Notes: generated by a model from the sequence alone, not told the origin. A stretch of DNA of 64,000 nt from CAYVHB01 sp964450865 (GCA_964450865.1 CAYVHB010000013.1:23570-87569), one strand, 5' to 3'. Numbered from the stretch's first letter, positions 45,567 through 54,922 are shown. Translations and numbers: made by a program.

Positions 45567-46028
45567 GATAGTTCTCCCTTCGCAATCAGTCCTTCAGGAT
45601 GGGTCTAGCCTTCGCGGACAGTTTGAGTATATCTGAATAGTCAGGCTTGTACCAGCATTCCACAGCATGTGGCCGGCTTTCCGCATGAATCGTCAGAATT
45701 CGTTGCTTTTTCTTCAACGCTTTTCTTCAACTGGATTTTACATGTCCGGCTTTTTTTTACACGACATTTACGCGATCCTAATCAGATCATGATCAACAGG
45801 CGATAAACTCGGAGTGTGACCAAGGGAAGTCACTGATCAGACACCAGAAGACCCTGATAGATTCCAAAAACCCTGTTAGACGCTGAAAATCCAATCAATC
45901 CAATCAATCCAGCAGAATGCGTGGCGGGTGCCTGCCCGATGGATCAGGATTACCTGACCAATCTGGACTGATCCGTTTGCTGGAATAAAAAACAGCCGGA
46001 CAGGCTGACAAAGACCCAGGAGGAAGAA
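45567..46028. other. Divergent intergenic region between leuC and pstS
   Basis: Contains a Pho-box-like direct repeat (see separate entry), a short caatcaatc tandem repeat (about 45890-45912) and the long pstS leader. No gene and no T-box were found. Confidence 0.5.
45756..45772 (+). promoter_or_regulatory. Candidate PhoP (Pho) box of pstS
   Basis: TTTACA (45756-45761) and TTTACG (45767-45772) are spaced 11 bases apart, as in the Bacillus PhoP box (TTAACA-type repeats with 11-base period). A further TTTACA lies at 45737-45742. It lies 256 bases upstream of pstS. Confidence 0.45.
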
Positions 46029-46916
46029 ATGAATCAGAAAATCAAAATGTTATTAGCAAGTTCCCTGACTGGTGCCCTGATGTTGCTGAGTACCGCTTGC
46101 ACGCCCAATTTATCAGGTGTCCAGGCGTCTTCTTCTCAATCCCAATCCTCTGCAGTTTCCAGCCAGGGCACGGCAAGCATGACCGGATTGTCCGGCAAGA
46201 TCATGGTCTCAGGTTCGACGTCCATGGAAGAGCTGATGATTGCGCTTGGCGAAGGCTTCAGTACCGCAAACCCGCAGGTAGCTGTTGAGGTTCAGGGCGG
46301 TGGCTCCAGTACCGGTGTCAAGAATGCAGCTGAAGGGGTTACTGATATCGGCAACAGCTCGCGCCATCTCAAAGACGAAGAAAAATCGCTCGGCCTGAAC
46401 GAACATGTTGTAGCCATCGATGGTATCGCCGTCGTCGTCAACCCGGCCAACAAACTGATGGACCTGAGCAAGGAACAGGTTGCCCAGATTTTCACCGGCA
46501 ACATCAAGAACTGGAAGGAAGTCGGCGGTGCCGATGCCCCCATTGTAGTTGTCATTCGCGAAGCCGGATCCGGAACTCGTGATGGTTTTGAAGAACTGCT
46601 CAGCATCAAAGACCAGTGTGTCCCGACCCAGGAAGTCAATGAAACTGGTATTGTCAAGAGCACGGTAGCCGGCAACAGCAATGCGATTGGCTACATGTCA
46701 CTTGGCAAAGTCGATGCAACCGTCAAGGCCCTCGCCATCGGTGGCGTCGTACCATCCGAGGCCACTGTAACCGACAAGACCTATCTGTTGCAGCGTCCGT
46801 TCCTCAGCCTGACCAAGGGTACAGAATCAGAACTCGTGAAAGCCTTCTTTGCCTATATTGCCAGTGCCGATGGCCAGGCTCTGGTCGCCAAAAAAGGATA
46901 CGTCAAAGTATCCTGA
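46029..46916 (+). CDS. pstS: PstS-like phosphate-binding lipoprotein
   Basis: A 295-residue lipoprotein. The signal peptide ends with LLSTAC (lipobox), followed by a Ser/Gln-rich linker. The binding domain has ISGSTSM-like VSGSTSMEELM, QGGGSSTGVKNA, DIGNSSR, GIAVVVNPAN, IFTGNIKNW and REAGSGTRDGFEEL, the phosphate-contacting motifs of PstS. It would capture phosphate for a Pst ABC importer. No pstC, pstA or pstB follows, so this is an orphan copy. AGGAGGAAG precedes the ATG. A perfect palindromic hairpin follows at 46975-47008. Confidence 0.93.
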   Translation: MNQKIKMLLASSLTGALMLLSTACTPNLSGVQASSSQSQSSAVSSQGTASMTGLSGKIMVSGSTSMEELMIALGEGFSTANPQVAVEVQGGGSSTGVKNAAEGVTDIGNSSRHLKDEEKSLGLNEHVVAIDGIAVVVNPANKLMDLSKEQVAQIFTGNIKNWKEVGGADAPIVVVIREAGSGTRDGFEELLSIKDQCVPTQEVNETGIVKSTVAGNSNAIGYMSLGKVDATVKALAIGGVVPSEATVTDKTYLLQRPFLSLTKGTESELVKAFFAYIASADGQALVAKKGYVKVS

Positions 46917-46974
46917 CCGGCAGCCATGACCGCACGTTGTTGAACGAGTCAATCCAACGTTCAAATTATCCTGA

Positions 46975-47008
46975 AGAGCCCGGTCCTGCATAGGCAGGAC
47001 CGGGCTCT
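46975..47008 (+). terminator. Hairpin after pstS, probable terminator
   Basis: A perfect 14-15-base stem (gagcccggtcctgc / gcaggaccgggctc) with a three-base loop. The T-run is poor, so termination may be weak, or it may protect the 3' end. Confidence 0.65.
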
Positions 47009-47034
47009 CGTGCGCTTTCAGGTTTCGCAGGCTC

Positions 47035-47835
47035 TTAATTGTCACCGCCAAAGAAATTGCCCAGGCCAATCCCGCCCAGGACGCTGCCTTCATCCTTGCT
47101 GCCACGACCGATCCGGCTGGCCGAGACGATCCGGTCTGCCAGGCGCGAGAAAGGCAGCGATTGCAGCCAGACAGTGCCCGGACCAGTCAAAGTCGCCAGC
47201 ATCAGGCCTTCACCACCGAAGAGGGCTGTCTTGATATTGCCGGTAAACTGAACGTCATACTGGACACTGCCGGTCATGGCTACCAGGCAACCAGTATCGA
47301 GCATCAATTTCTCACCTGGCTGAAGTTCCATGCGGGTAATCATGCCGCCGGCGTGCATGAAGGTCAGGCCGTCGCCCTCCAGACGCTGCATAATAAAGCC
47401 TTCCCCGCCGAACAGGCCGACCCCGATTTTCTTCTGGAAAGCAATACCAACCGTAATGCCCTTCGCTGCACATAGGAAAGCATCTTTCTGGCAGATCAGC
47501 ATCCCGCTGTAATCCGTCAGGTCAAGAGGAATGACCCGGCCAGGATAGGGAGCGGCAAAAGCAACGCGGCGCTTCTGGCTGCCACCGTTGGTGAAGCTGG
47601 TCATGAACAGACTTTCTCCTGTCAGCAGACGCTTGCCCGCTGAGAACAGCTTGCTTTTCAGATCCTTATTGGCACTGCTGCCATCGCCAAATACCGTTTC
47701 CATGCGGATTTCACTATCCATATACATCATGCCGCCCGCCTCGGCAATGATGGTCTCACCGGGATCCAGCAGGATCTCGACAAATTGCAGGTCCTCGCCA
47801 ACGATCTTGAATTCAACTTCATGGGCTCTTCTCAT
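47035..47835 (-). CDS. AIM24/TIGR00266 family protein
   Basis: A 266-residue protein of the AIM24 family, a beta-rich fold of unknown function widespread in bacteria. Family hallmarks are VEILLDPGETIIAEAGGMMYM near the N-terminus, GESLFMTSFTN, GRVIPLDL and FGGEGFIMQRLEGDG. A Gly-rich tail (GGIGLGNFFGGDN) ends the protein. GAGG precedes the ATG. It stands alone and converges on pstS. Function unknown; some homologues relate to stress or membrane integrity. Confidence 0.88.
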   Translation of the reverse strand: MRRAHEVEFKIVGEDLQFVEILLDPGETIIAEAGGMMYMDSEIRMETVFGDGSSANKDLKSKLFSAGKRLLTGESLFMTSFTNGGSQKRRVAFAAPYPGRVIPLDLTDYSGMLICQKDAFLCAAKGITVGIAFQKKIGVGLFGGEGFIMQRLEGDGLTFMHAGGMITRMELQPGEKLMLDTGCLVAMTGSVQYDVQFTGNIKTALFGGEGLMLATLTGPGTVWLQSLPFSRLADRIVSASRIGRGSKDEGSVLGGIGLGNFFGGDN

Positions 47836-48044
47836 ACATTTCCTCTTTTCTTGAATTCTTTATTTTGCCTGAAATAATCATGGAAGACATGAGGAGTATT
47901 GGTAAAAGCAAGGCTGGATGTCAATCCCATGATATCACAAATCCGGGCCGGCCATTCAGGGCTTCGAAACAAAGAACTGCAAAAAGGATGCCATTGCGGC
48001 ATCCTCCTTGACTGAATAGCTTGTATGATCCGATAATTTTTCAA

Positions 48045-48533
48045 TCAGCTGGATGTGCGGCCCATCCGGCCACCCCGTCCACCGCCGAAACCAGCACCCG
48101 TGGCGCTGCCCGTGCAGGTTCCAGACTGACAACCCTGGCCCTGGTTGCCCATCCCGAGTCCCAGCCCACTTTGGCCCTGGTTGTCACCGGTTCCGGTACA
48201 ATCAGCCATCCGGTCCTGGATGATTTTCAAACGCGCATCCGCTTCTGCCTGGGTAAGCTTCTTCTCTTCAACCAATTCTTTCAAGCGCAGTTCAACCTGC
48301 TCTAGCCGGGCGGCCTTGAATTCAGCCAGCTTGCCAGCGGCCGCGGCCTGTTCACCGTAGGAATTGCCAGCCTGGCGCTGGGCTGTTACTTCTTCGACAC
48401 TCTTGCCGGTCAGCCCGGCAACGATCTCAGCATGGCTCTTAAATGCAGTGAACGCATAAGAGACTGAAACGATCCCAACCAGCATGACGACTATGATTGA
48501 GACAACAACCAGCAATTTTCTCTTCTTGTCCAT
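48045..48533 (-). CDS. Small secreted or membrane-anchored protein with coiled region and Gly-rich tail
   Basis: A 162-residue protein. An N-terminal hydrophobic helix (VVVSIIVVMLVGIVSVSYAF, residues 9-28) could be an anchor or uncleaved signal. The central part (about 45-110), with ARLEQVELRLKELVEEKKL and TQAEADARLKIIQDRM, looks like a DUF2680-type helical repeat. The tail is rich in Gly, Gln and Ser with two Cys. AAAGGTG precedes the ATG; a Met seven codons upstream is less likely. Role unknown. Confidence 0.7.
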   Translation of the reverse strand: MDKKRKLLVVVSIIVVMLVGIVSVSYAFTAFKSHAEIVAGLTGKSVEEVTAQRQAGNSYGEQAAAAGKLAEFKAARLEQVELRLKELVEEKKLTQAEADARLKIIQDRMADCTGTGDNQGQSGLGLGMGNQGQGCQSGTCTGSATGAGFGGGRGGRMGRTSS

Positions 48534-48880
48534 AATAGACACCTTTCTTTCCATGAGATAATTCTCTGCCGGGCGGCCTGCGATGCAACAATGAGGTCTC
48601 CGGTAATGGGTCCGGGAATTCTCTGGCAGCCGGCTTTTTTCTCGATAACTACATTCTAAATGCCAAATGTCAGCAAATTGTGAGAAAAAATTTTAAATTG
48701 TATGAGAGAACAGGCTGGATAGCCGCAACGCAGCATCTTTTCGCCGGCTAAAACAGGCAGCTTATCAGGCTTCGTCCTGGCAATTGCCTGACATGGAATT
48801 TAATATGGCAGGACAATGGATTATAATAATCAATGGATGCCTGTCCATGAACAATTCCAGCCAAGAAACGAGGCACTGCT
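48534..48880. other. Intergenic region, AT-rich in the middle
   Basis: No gene. The block around 48640-48710 is AT-rich (ttgtgagaaaaaattttaaattg) and may hold the promoter of one of the divergent neighbours. No clear -35/-10 pair. Confidence 0.3.
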
Positions 48881-50137
48881 ATGACCATCGAATCTGTCAA
48901 CTGTCCGCAATGCGGGGCGGCTCTGAATGCCGTTTCTGCGAGCGGCTTTTATACCTGTCCCTACTGTAAAAGCCGGGTGCGCGTCACTTTCTATGTACCA
49001 GATCCCGGTCTGCGCGAAGACGGGCGGACAACTGTCTATGATCCGGAAACACATGCTGAGCTCTGTTACATCAGGCTGCCCCGCGGCTGGCAAGCCAGCG
49101 GCCAGGTCATTCCGGACCGCCAGAGTCTCAACTGGCCATTTTCCTTGCACGTCCAGGCCATTTCACCACAACAGGATGCCATAATTTACTATCGGTCCGG
49201 CTCATCATTCAAAGAGGTCATCGCCAGCTCCGTGATGCGCCATCAGGAGGGGGGCTATGACCAGGGCGACCTCATGCCGATGCTGCGCCGCCGTACCGCG
49301 GCCCAATACGCGGACGGTTATCTGCTGGGGCAGCTGCCCAAAGGCTTGCCGGTTCATCTGGTCGCAGAGCGGCCGCTGGCCAGGCTGCCAGCAGAAGACT
49401 TTGCCACGAAACAAAATGAATTGCGGCAAAACACCGCCAGCCAGCTGCAGCGCCATACCCCGCCCGGGATGTTTTCAGCGGTCGACCAGGTCTTTTATGA
49501 AGGCACAACCAGAATCTATGCTTATGAAGAAAATGGGCAGGCTATCAGGCAGGCCGTGACAACCGTCGTCAATGGGGTTCAGATCTCGTTCGGTTCACCA
49601 ATGGTGATATTGGGCGGCAAAACAACCTTTCTGCAGTGGGATGTACCATTCGTTGTAACCTTGAAAACAACAGCCGACCGTTTGTCCGGTCATTATGACA
49701 GCCTGGTCATGTTCTGCTCGACGATGCAGGCCAGCAGCATGCTGCTGCAGAAAATGGACCAGGTCCGCAATCAGATTCTGCTGCAGCTGGGCCGGCAACA
49801 GCAGGACAATTTCGAAGCCCATCAGCGCCTGATGCGTGAACAGCAGGCCAGTTTTGATGCCTATAATCAGGCCTGGATGGCCAATTCGCAGCACCGCCAT
49901 CAGGCCGCCCGCCAGTCAGCCGCCAGTCAGCGCAGCAGCGAGGACCGGATATCAGACATGCGCAGCGAAGCCATCCGCGGTGTAAATACCTATATCCGGC
50001 CAGATGGCACAGAAGTGGAATATTCAGTGGTTTACGAATCCGCTTATGCCCACGTCAACGACAGCCAGACGACATTTGCCTCCGAAAGCCGCTCCTTCGA
50101 GTCACCTGACTGGATCAGGATGGAGCGTAAATATTGA
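48881..50137 (+). CDS. Zinc-ribbon protein of unknown function
   Basis: A 418-residue soluble protein. An N-terminal zinc ribbon (CPQCGAAL at 8-15; CPYCKSRV at 26-33) is followed by a beta-rich domain (about 50-300) without a family I recognise. A Gln/His-rich helical stretch (about 300-370) probably forms a coiled coil. The ribosome site before ATG is weak (CGAGG). It overlaps a longer frame of the next gene, the GerMN lipoprotein, by only a few bases and is probably co-transcribed with it, 53 bases apart. Confidence 0.7.
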   Translation: MTIESVNCPQCGAALNAVSASGFYTCPYCKSRVRVTFYVPDPGLREDGRTTVYDPETHAELCYIRLPRGWQASGQVIPDRQSLNWPFSLHVQAISPQQDAIIYYRSGSSFKEVIASSVMRHQEGGYDQGDLMPMLRRRTAAQYADGYLLGQLPKGLPVHLVAERPLARLPAEDFATKQNELRQNTASQLQRHTPPGMFSAVDQVFYEGTTRIYAYEENGQAIRQAVTTVVNGVQISFGSPMVILGGKTTFLQWDVPFVVTLKTTADRLSGHYDSLVMFCSTMQASSMLLQKMDQVRNQILLQLGRQQQDNFEAHQRLMREQQASFDAYNQAWMANSQHRHQAARQSAASQRSSEDRISDMRSEAIRGVNTYIRPDGTEVEYSVVYESAYAHVNDSQTTFASESRSFESPDWIRMERKY

Positions 50138-50190
50138 CGCCAGTTTCATATCACGTTGACGCCATTTTCATGTCACGGGAGGATATTTGT

Positions 50191-51375
50191 ATGAATTCGA
50201 ACCTGAGGCATTATCTGTCCAGCAATCTGTTCCCGACTCTGGTTTTGAGCTTGACTATAGCCATGATGGGCAGCGGCTGCAGCCTGCTGACCCCGACGAC
50301 GCAGACCGGCACCACCCCGGCTGCGACAACACCGGCAGCCTCAACCACCACAACGCCGGCTACAACGCCGGCCCAGACAACAGCCACAACCAGCCAGACG
50401 AGTGCACCGACCACCACGGCAGCCGCAGCCAGCGTCAGTGACTACTTCCCGACCACACCGGATATGTACTTCAAGTATGCCGGCAAAGGGAATGAATACA
50501 TGCCAATGGATGTGTATGTCGATTATGTCAGGCCCGGGCAGATTCAGCTGGTGGAAAATAATGGCGGAACAGAGGTCCGCAAGCTCTACGGCGTTGGCAA
50601 TGGTGTGATCCAGATCCTTCAGCAAAAGCCTGAACTCTATGTCAGTGAGGATCTATCGCTGTTGTCACCGCTGAAAGATGGCGAAATCCTGCTGCAAGAG
50701 CCACTGGTCGCTGGTACAGCCTGGACCGTCAATGGCCAGAAACGCCAGATTACTGCCGTCGACATGCCGGTGCAGACCCCGGCTGGAACCTTTAACGCCA
50801 TTGAAGTCACAACAACCGCACCGGATGTCACGACCCGCCAATATTATGCCCGGGGCATCGGTTTTATCAAAATGTACACCACAGGTGAATACGAAGTCAG
50901 CCAGGAGCTGGAGCAGATCAAGGAAGGCACGGCGGCAATTAAAAAGCAAGCCATGACCTTTTATTATGCCCGGATGAACCAGACTGGCGTTGATATCCTT
51001 TATAAGGAAGTGACTGTCAAGACCCGGACCAATGAAGGGCTCAAAGAAGTGCTGACCAGCTATTTCCGCAAACCGCTGGCCAGTGGCCTGCAGCCGCTGA
51101 TCAGCGTCAATACCGTTGTTCAGTCAGTCATCATTGATCAGGAAACCAGTATCGTTACGATTGATTTTTCCCCTGAACTGATAACCGAGACCAGTGCCGG
51201 CGCCGAATTTGAAAGTGCCATCATCCGCTGCATTGTCAACACCGTCGGCCATGCTTATGACGTCCGCAAGGTCATCATCACCCTCAACGGCCAGCTGTAC
51301 GCCTCCGGTCACATCGCGCTTGATCCGGGCGATACGTTTACTGTCAACTACAAGAACATGATCAAGCTGCCCTGA
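50191..51375 (+). CDS. Lipoprotein with C-terminal GerMN domain
   Basis: A 394-residue protein. A signal peptide ends at MMGSGC (lipobox). A Thr/Ala/Pro-rich linker (about 32-80) leads to a domain of about 160 residues, with MYFKYAGKGNEY at its start and YYARGIGFIKMY near its end, resembling lipid-bound beta-barrel domains. The last 115 residues (YYARMNQTGVD to YKNMIKLP) fit a GerMN domain, found in spore germination protein GerM and in lipoproteins bound to peptidoglycan or LytR-like factors. GGGAGG precedes the ATG. Probably co-transcribed with the zinc-ribbon gene before it. Confidence 0.8.
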   Translation: MNSNLRHYLSSNLFPTLVLSLTIAMMGSGCSLLTPTTQTGTTPAATTPAASTTTTPATTPAQTTATTSQTSAPTTTAAAASVSDYFPTTPDMYFKYAGKGNEYMPMDVYVDYVRPGQIQLVENNGGTEVRKLYGVGNGVIQILQQKPELYVSEDLSLLSPLKDGEILLQEPLVAGTAWTVNGQKRQITAVDMPVQTPAGTFNAIEVTTTAPDVTTRQYYARGIGFIKMYTTGEYEVSQELEQIKEGTAAIKKQAMTFYYARMNQTGVDILYKEVTVKTRTNEGLKEVLTSYFRKPLASGLQPLISVNTVVQSVIIDQETSIVTIDFSPELITETSAGAEFESAIIRCIVNTVGHAYDVRKVIITLNGQLYASGHIALDPGDTFTVNYKNMIKLP

Positions 51376-51528
51376 TCCAGTCTGATATCGAAAACCGCTA
51401 CCAGGCTGAAAACGAAGCACGCCTGACCCTGATTCGTAGCCAGCAAGCATTTCAGCACCTGAAAAAGGCCAAAGAACCCAGCTTCCATCATTCATCTGGA
51501 CATCCTGACATCTGGCCGCCATAATCGG

Positions 51529-51557
51529 TTGAAACATTTAACAGATACATATATAAT
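51529..51557 (+). promoter_or_regulatory. Sigma-A promoter of the beta-propeller gene
   Basis: TTGAAA (51529-51534), 17-base spacer, TATAAT (51552-51557). Transcription should start near 51564, so the 44-bp repeats lie in the leader of about 140 bases. Confidence 0.75.
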
Positions 51558-51572
51558 AACAGACACATGGTA

Positions 51573-51679
51573 TTCATCCAGGCCAGCGCCTCGAAAAACC
51601 GGATCCATGCACCTCGTTCATGCGGGCCAACGCCTCGAATATCCGGATCCAGGTATCTCGTTCATCCGGGCCAAGAATC
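51573..51679. repeat. 44-bp direct repeat, 2.4 copies, in a 5' leader
   Basis: Units at 51573-51616 and 51617-51660, each starting ttcat and sharing cgcctcgaa and ccggatcca, are followed by a 19-base partial copy. They lie between the promoter and the ribosome site of the propeller gene. Confidence 0.85.
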
Positions 51680-51704
51680 CTGCAAATCAAAAGGAGCGTG
51701 TAAA

Positions 51705-53627
51705 ATGGTACTAAAACGATCTTTATCTGTCTTCCTGGTTCTGATTATGATACTGGGCCTGAGCCTGCCTTTGCAGGCCGCGACGATTGTCGGCTCCATT
51801 TATTGGCAGAAAGCCCTCGGCGGCTCGGAAAGCGACAGCAGTTCCAGCATCATTCCCACATCTGACGGCGGTTATTATATCATCGGCAGTTCCTCTTCGC
51901 AGGGTGGCGATGTCAGCAAATTCAATGGCAGCTCGGACGCCTGGATCGTCAGGATCGACAGCACCGGTAACAAAGTCTGGGATACCAGTCTCGGTGGCAG
52001 CGGCGACGACTACGCAACGGCCGGGGCCCTGACAGCCGAAGGCGACCTGATCGTGGTCGGGTACTATGATTCTACCGACGGCGATTTCCCGGTCAAGACC
52101 GGCGACGAAAACGACACGGATCTGTTTGTCAGCAAGATTACCAGTGCCGGTGTTGCCGAATGGATTCATACCTATGGCAGCACGGGCAGTGATTACGGCA
52201 ATGACGTCATTGTCGCCCGCAATGGCCATATCGTCATTGCGGCGGATGCTGGCGCCGGCGACGGCAATGTAACCGGTTTCTATGACTCCACACAGAACAC
52301 CTCCGACTACTGGGTCCTGGAGCTTGACAGCACCGGCAGCACCATCATCTGGAACGACTGCTACGGCGGATCCGGGAGTGATTCGACCAGCAGCATCATC
52401 CAGACCGCGGATGGCGGTTACCTGGTTGGCGGCGACACCCAGTCTGATGACGGCGATGTGGTCGGCTACAAGCAATACGGCGATGCCTGGCTGGTCAAGC
52501 TGACCAGCACCGGATCGATCACCTGGTGCAAGATCTACGGTGGCACCGGAACCCAATATGGCCTGGGCAGCGGTGATTCCGCCCAGGATATGTACGAAAA
52601 TGGCGATGGCAGCTATATTGTTGCCGGATCGACCGACTCCATTGACGGTTACCTGTCCGATTCCCATGGCAGCCAGGATGCCTGGGTCTTCAAGGTCAAT
52701 AGCGAAGGCTACCTGATCTGGAGCGTCTGCCTCGGGGGCAGCCAGACGGATAATGCCTACGGCATCATCCCGACCAGCGACGGTGGCTATTTCATCTGCG
52801 GATACACGACCTCCAGTGATGGCGACGTCACCAGCAACGTGGCCGTTTCCCAGTACAGCAGCGACATCTGGGTCGCCAAGCTCAAGAGCGATGGCAGCAT
52901 CGAATGGCAGGAATGTCTGGGCGGTTCCCAGATCGACTATGCCAGTTCGGTCTGCCAGCTCGCTGACGGCAGCTTTACCATAGCGGCTACGACCTGCTCA
53001 TCCGACAACGATGTCACCGCCGCCGTGGGCGTCAGCCAGTACATTTCCGATATCTGGATTGTCAACTTCAATGGCCTGGCTCAGGTAACGGGAGTCACTG
53101 CCAAGTCAGCGGCTTACAACAAGATCAAAATCTCCTGGAGTGCCGTCAATGGGGCGCTCAAGTACCGTGTCTACCGGGCCACCAGCAAGAGCGGCACCTA
53201 CTCGCGGGTTGGCGAGGTAACTGAAACCACCTTCACCGACAGTGGCCTGACCACCGGCAAGACTTACTACTATAAAGTCCGGGCCATGAACGACAGCCGC
53301 TCCCCCGTTTTCTACGGGGCCTACTGCAGTGTGGTCTCGGCCGCTCCCAAGCCGGCTGTCCCCAAGAATTTCGCCGTCACGCGGGTCAGCAATTCCCAGA
53401 TCAAGATCAGCTACTCGGCTGTAACGGGTGCCACGGGCTACAAGATCTATCGCGCCACCAGCTCGGGCGGCACCTATTCCCTGGTCAAGACGACCACTGC
53501 GACCAGCTACACCAATGGCAGCCTGACCAACAACAAGAAATATTACTATAAGGTCCGGTCCTACCGCACGGTCAGTGGCACCAGCTACTACAGCTCCTAC
53601 ACCGCCGTGCTGAGCGCCACGCCCTGA
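51705..53627 (+). CDS. Secreted seven-bladed beta-propeller protein with two FN3 modules
   Basis: A 640-residue extracellular protein. Signal peptide: VFLVLIMILGLSLPLQAA (about 9-26). Seven repeats of about 60 residues follow (about 30-460), each with a L/YGGSxxD start, a P/xTSDGGYxIxG-type strand and a DAWIVKxxSxG strand, fitting a seven-bladed propeller. Two fibronectin type III modules (about 460-545 and 550-640) end the protein; they closely resemble those of the C1 peptidase. No anchor motif is seen. AAAGGAG precedes the ATG. A strong promoter and repeat-bearing leader lie upstream; a terminator follows. Confidence 0.82.
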   Translation: MVLKRSLSVFLVLIMILGLSLPLQAATIVGSIYWQKALGGSESDSSSSIIPTSDGGYYIIGSSSSQGGDVSKFNGSSDAWIVRIDSTGNKVWDTSLGGSGDDYATAGALTAEGDLIVVGYYDSTDGDFPVKTGDENDTDLFVSKITSAGVAEWIHTYGSTGSDYGNDVIVARNGHIVIAADAGAGDGNVTGFYDSTQNTSDYWVLELDSTGSTIIWNDCYGGSGSDSTSSIIQTADGGYLVGGDTQSDDGDVVGYKQYGDAWLVKLTSTGSITWCKIYGGTGTQYGLGSGDSAQDMYENGDGSYIVAGSTDSIDGYLSDSHGSQDAWVFKVNSEGYLIWSVCLGGSQTDNAYGIIPTSDGGYFICGYTTSSDGDVTSNVAVSQYSSDIWVAKLKSDGSIEWQECLGGSQIDYASSVCQLADGSFTIAATTCSSDNDVTAAVGVSQYISDIWIVNFNGLAQVTGVTAKSAAYNKIKISWSAVNGALKYRVYRATSKSGTYSRVGEVTETTFTDSGLTTGKTYYYKVRAMNDSRSPVFYGAYCSVVSAAPKPAVPKNFAVTRVSNSQIKISYSAVTGATGYKIYRATSSGGTYSLVKTTTATSYTNGSLTNNKKYYYKVRSYRTVSGTSYYSSYTAVLSATP

Positions 53628-53707
53628 ATCCACATCATGAGCGCCACGCATGAACCCGCTTTTCCTTTTGCTCAAGCCTGTTCAGGCCTGAAGGACTTGA
53701 AGGACTT

Positions 53708-53744
53708 GAAAAACGGCCCGGTCACTGTAGACCGGGCCGTTTTC
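53708..53744. terminator. Bidirectional terminator after the propeller gene
   Basis: Perfect inverted repeat aaaacggcccggtc / gaccgggccgtttt with a six-base loop and A/T runs at both ends. Just before it is a short gaaggactt tandem repeat. Confidence 0.85.
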
Positions 53745-53809
53745 ATGGCCAGCTGGCATGGCTGAAATGGCTGACAGGTGCGGCTGACTGATGTTGCTGT
53801 CTGGTATTA

Positions 53810-54922
53810 TCAAAGCCGGGTCTGATTGGACCGGGCCTTTTTCATCCGGCCATAGGCATCAGCGGCCTGCATCGACGCAACCAGGGTTGCGACATCGACG
53901 CTCGCCGGCTCATGCTCCATGAAATGCCCCGGTGTACAGCAGTCCCGGGCAACCACTTCGAGCTGCCCGGGGGTTACATCGGCAATACCCAGGTCAGCAA
54001 AACAGACTGGCAGGCCCACATCAAGGAAAAATTCGTAAACGACATCGCGCAGATTCAGGGCATCATTGAACTGCAGGCCAGTCAGGACCCCGAACGCCAC
54101 CTTCTCACCATGGTAGCGGGAATGCGTCCCGGACAGCAAAGTCAGGCCATTATGCACAGAGTGAGCAGCCGCCAGGCCACAGCTTTCAAAACCGATTCCC
54201 GACAGCAGCGTGTTGGCTTCAATGATGGCCTCGACCGCGGCGGTCACCTGGCCCTGACGGCAATCCTGGACTGCCTGGCGGCCGTATTCCAGGATGGTGT
54301 CAAGACATAAACGGGCGATCGTCAGAGCCGTGATCGACTGCAGGCCGCCACATTCACTGGGTGAACCGCTGCGCTGACAGGCGTTGGCTTCAAAAAACGT
54401 CGCCATCCCGTCTCCCATGCCAGATATCAGGAAGCGCACCGGGGCGCTGGCAATGATCGCTGAATCCATCAGGACAACGTCGGGATTGCGTTTCTGATAA
54501 TAGACATGATCATAAATTCCGTCGTCAGTATAAACCACGGCACATCCCGAACAGGGAGCATCGGTCGAGGCAATCGTCGGCACAATCACCACCGGGACAT
54601 TCAGCCGGTCGGCGATGATCTTGCCGCAGTCAATCACTTTGCCTCCGCCGATTGCCGCGATGGCTGTCGCCCGGGCCGCGGCGGCTAGCTGGAGGACACG
54701 CTCGATCTCGGTGTCACAGCATTCACCGCCAAATCGTTCAATCTCAACAGCCAGGCTGTCTTGATCAGCAAGGGCCCGGGCGGCCGGCAGCATGGAGCGC
54801 GTCACAAGCCAGAATGGACGGCTTCCATATTTGGCCATTACAACCGGCAAGGATGAGAACGCACCGGCACCCTGCATATAACGTCCGGGAAATGCCGCTA
54901 TTTTCAATTCTGTACTGCGCAT
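53810..54922 (-). CDS. gldA: Glycerol dehydrogenase
   Basis: A 370-residue iron/zinc-type alcohol dehydrogenase family enzyme that oxidises glycerol to dihydroxyacetone with NAD. The NAD site has IGGGKVIDCGK and PTIASTDAPCSG; zinc ligands are in MGDGMATFFEA (Asp), AAHSVHNGL (His) and HGEKVAFG (His). Length is normal. AGGAGG precedes the ATG. No dihydroxyacetone kinase lies next to it. In fermenters it can work in either direction, balancing NADH. Confidence 0.94.
   Translation of the reverse strand: MRSTELKIAAFPGRYMQGAGAFSSLPVVMAKYGSRPFWLVTRSMLPAARALADQDSLAVEIERFGGECCDTEIERVLQLAAAARATAIAAIGGGKVIDCGKIIADRLNVPVVIVPTIASTDAPCSGCAVVYTDDGIYDHVYYQKRNPDVVLMDSAIIASAPVRFLISGMGDGMATFFEANACQRSGSPSECGGLQSITALTIARLCLDTILEYGRQAVQDCRQGQVTAAVEAIIEANTLLSGIGFESCGLAAAHSVHNGLTLLSGTHSRYHGEKVAFGVLTGLQFNDALNLRDVVYEFFLDVGLPVCFADLGIADVTPGQLEVVARDCCTPGHFMEHEPASVDVATLVASMQAADAYGRMKKARSNQTRL

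Noticed and set aside
45567..45900. T-box or leucine leader before leuC
   Set aside because: No T-box core sequence, antiterminator or Leu-rich leader peptide could be found on the minus strand.
51573..51679. CRISPR array
   Set aside because: Only 2.4 adjacent copies without spacers, and no cas genes in the window. The same holds for the 23-bp repeats at 28213-28327.
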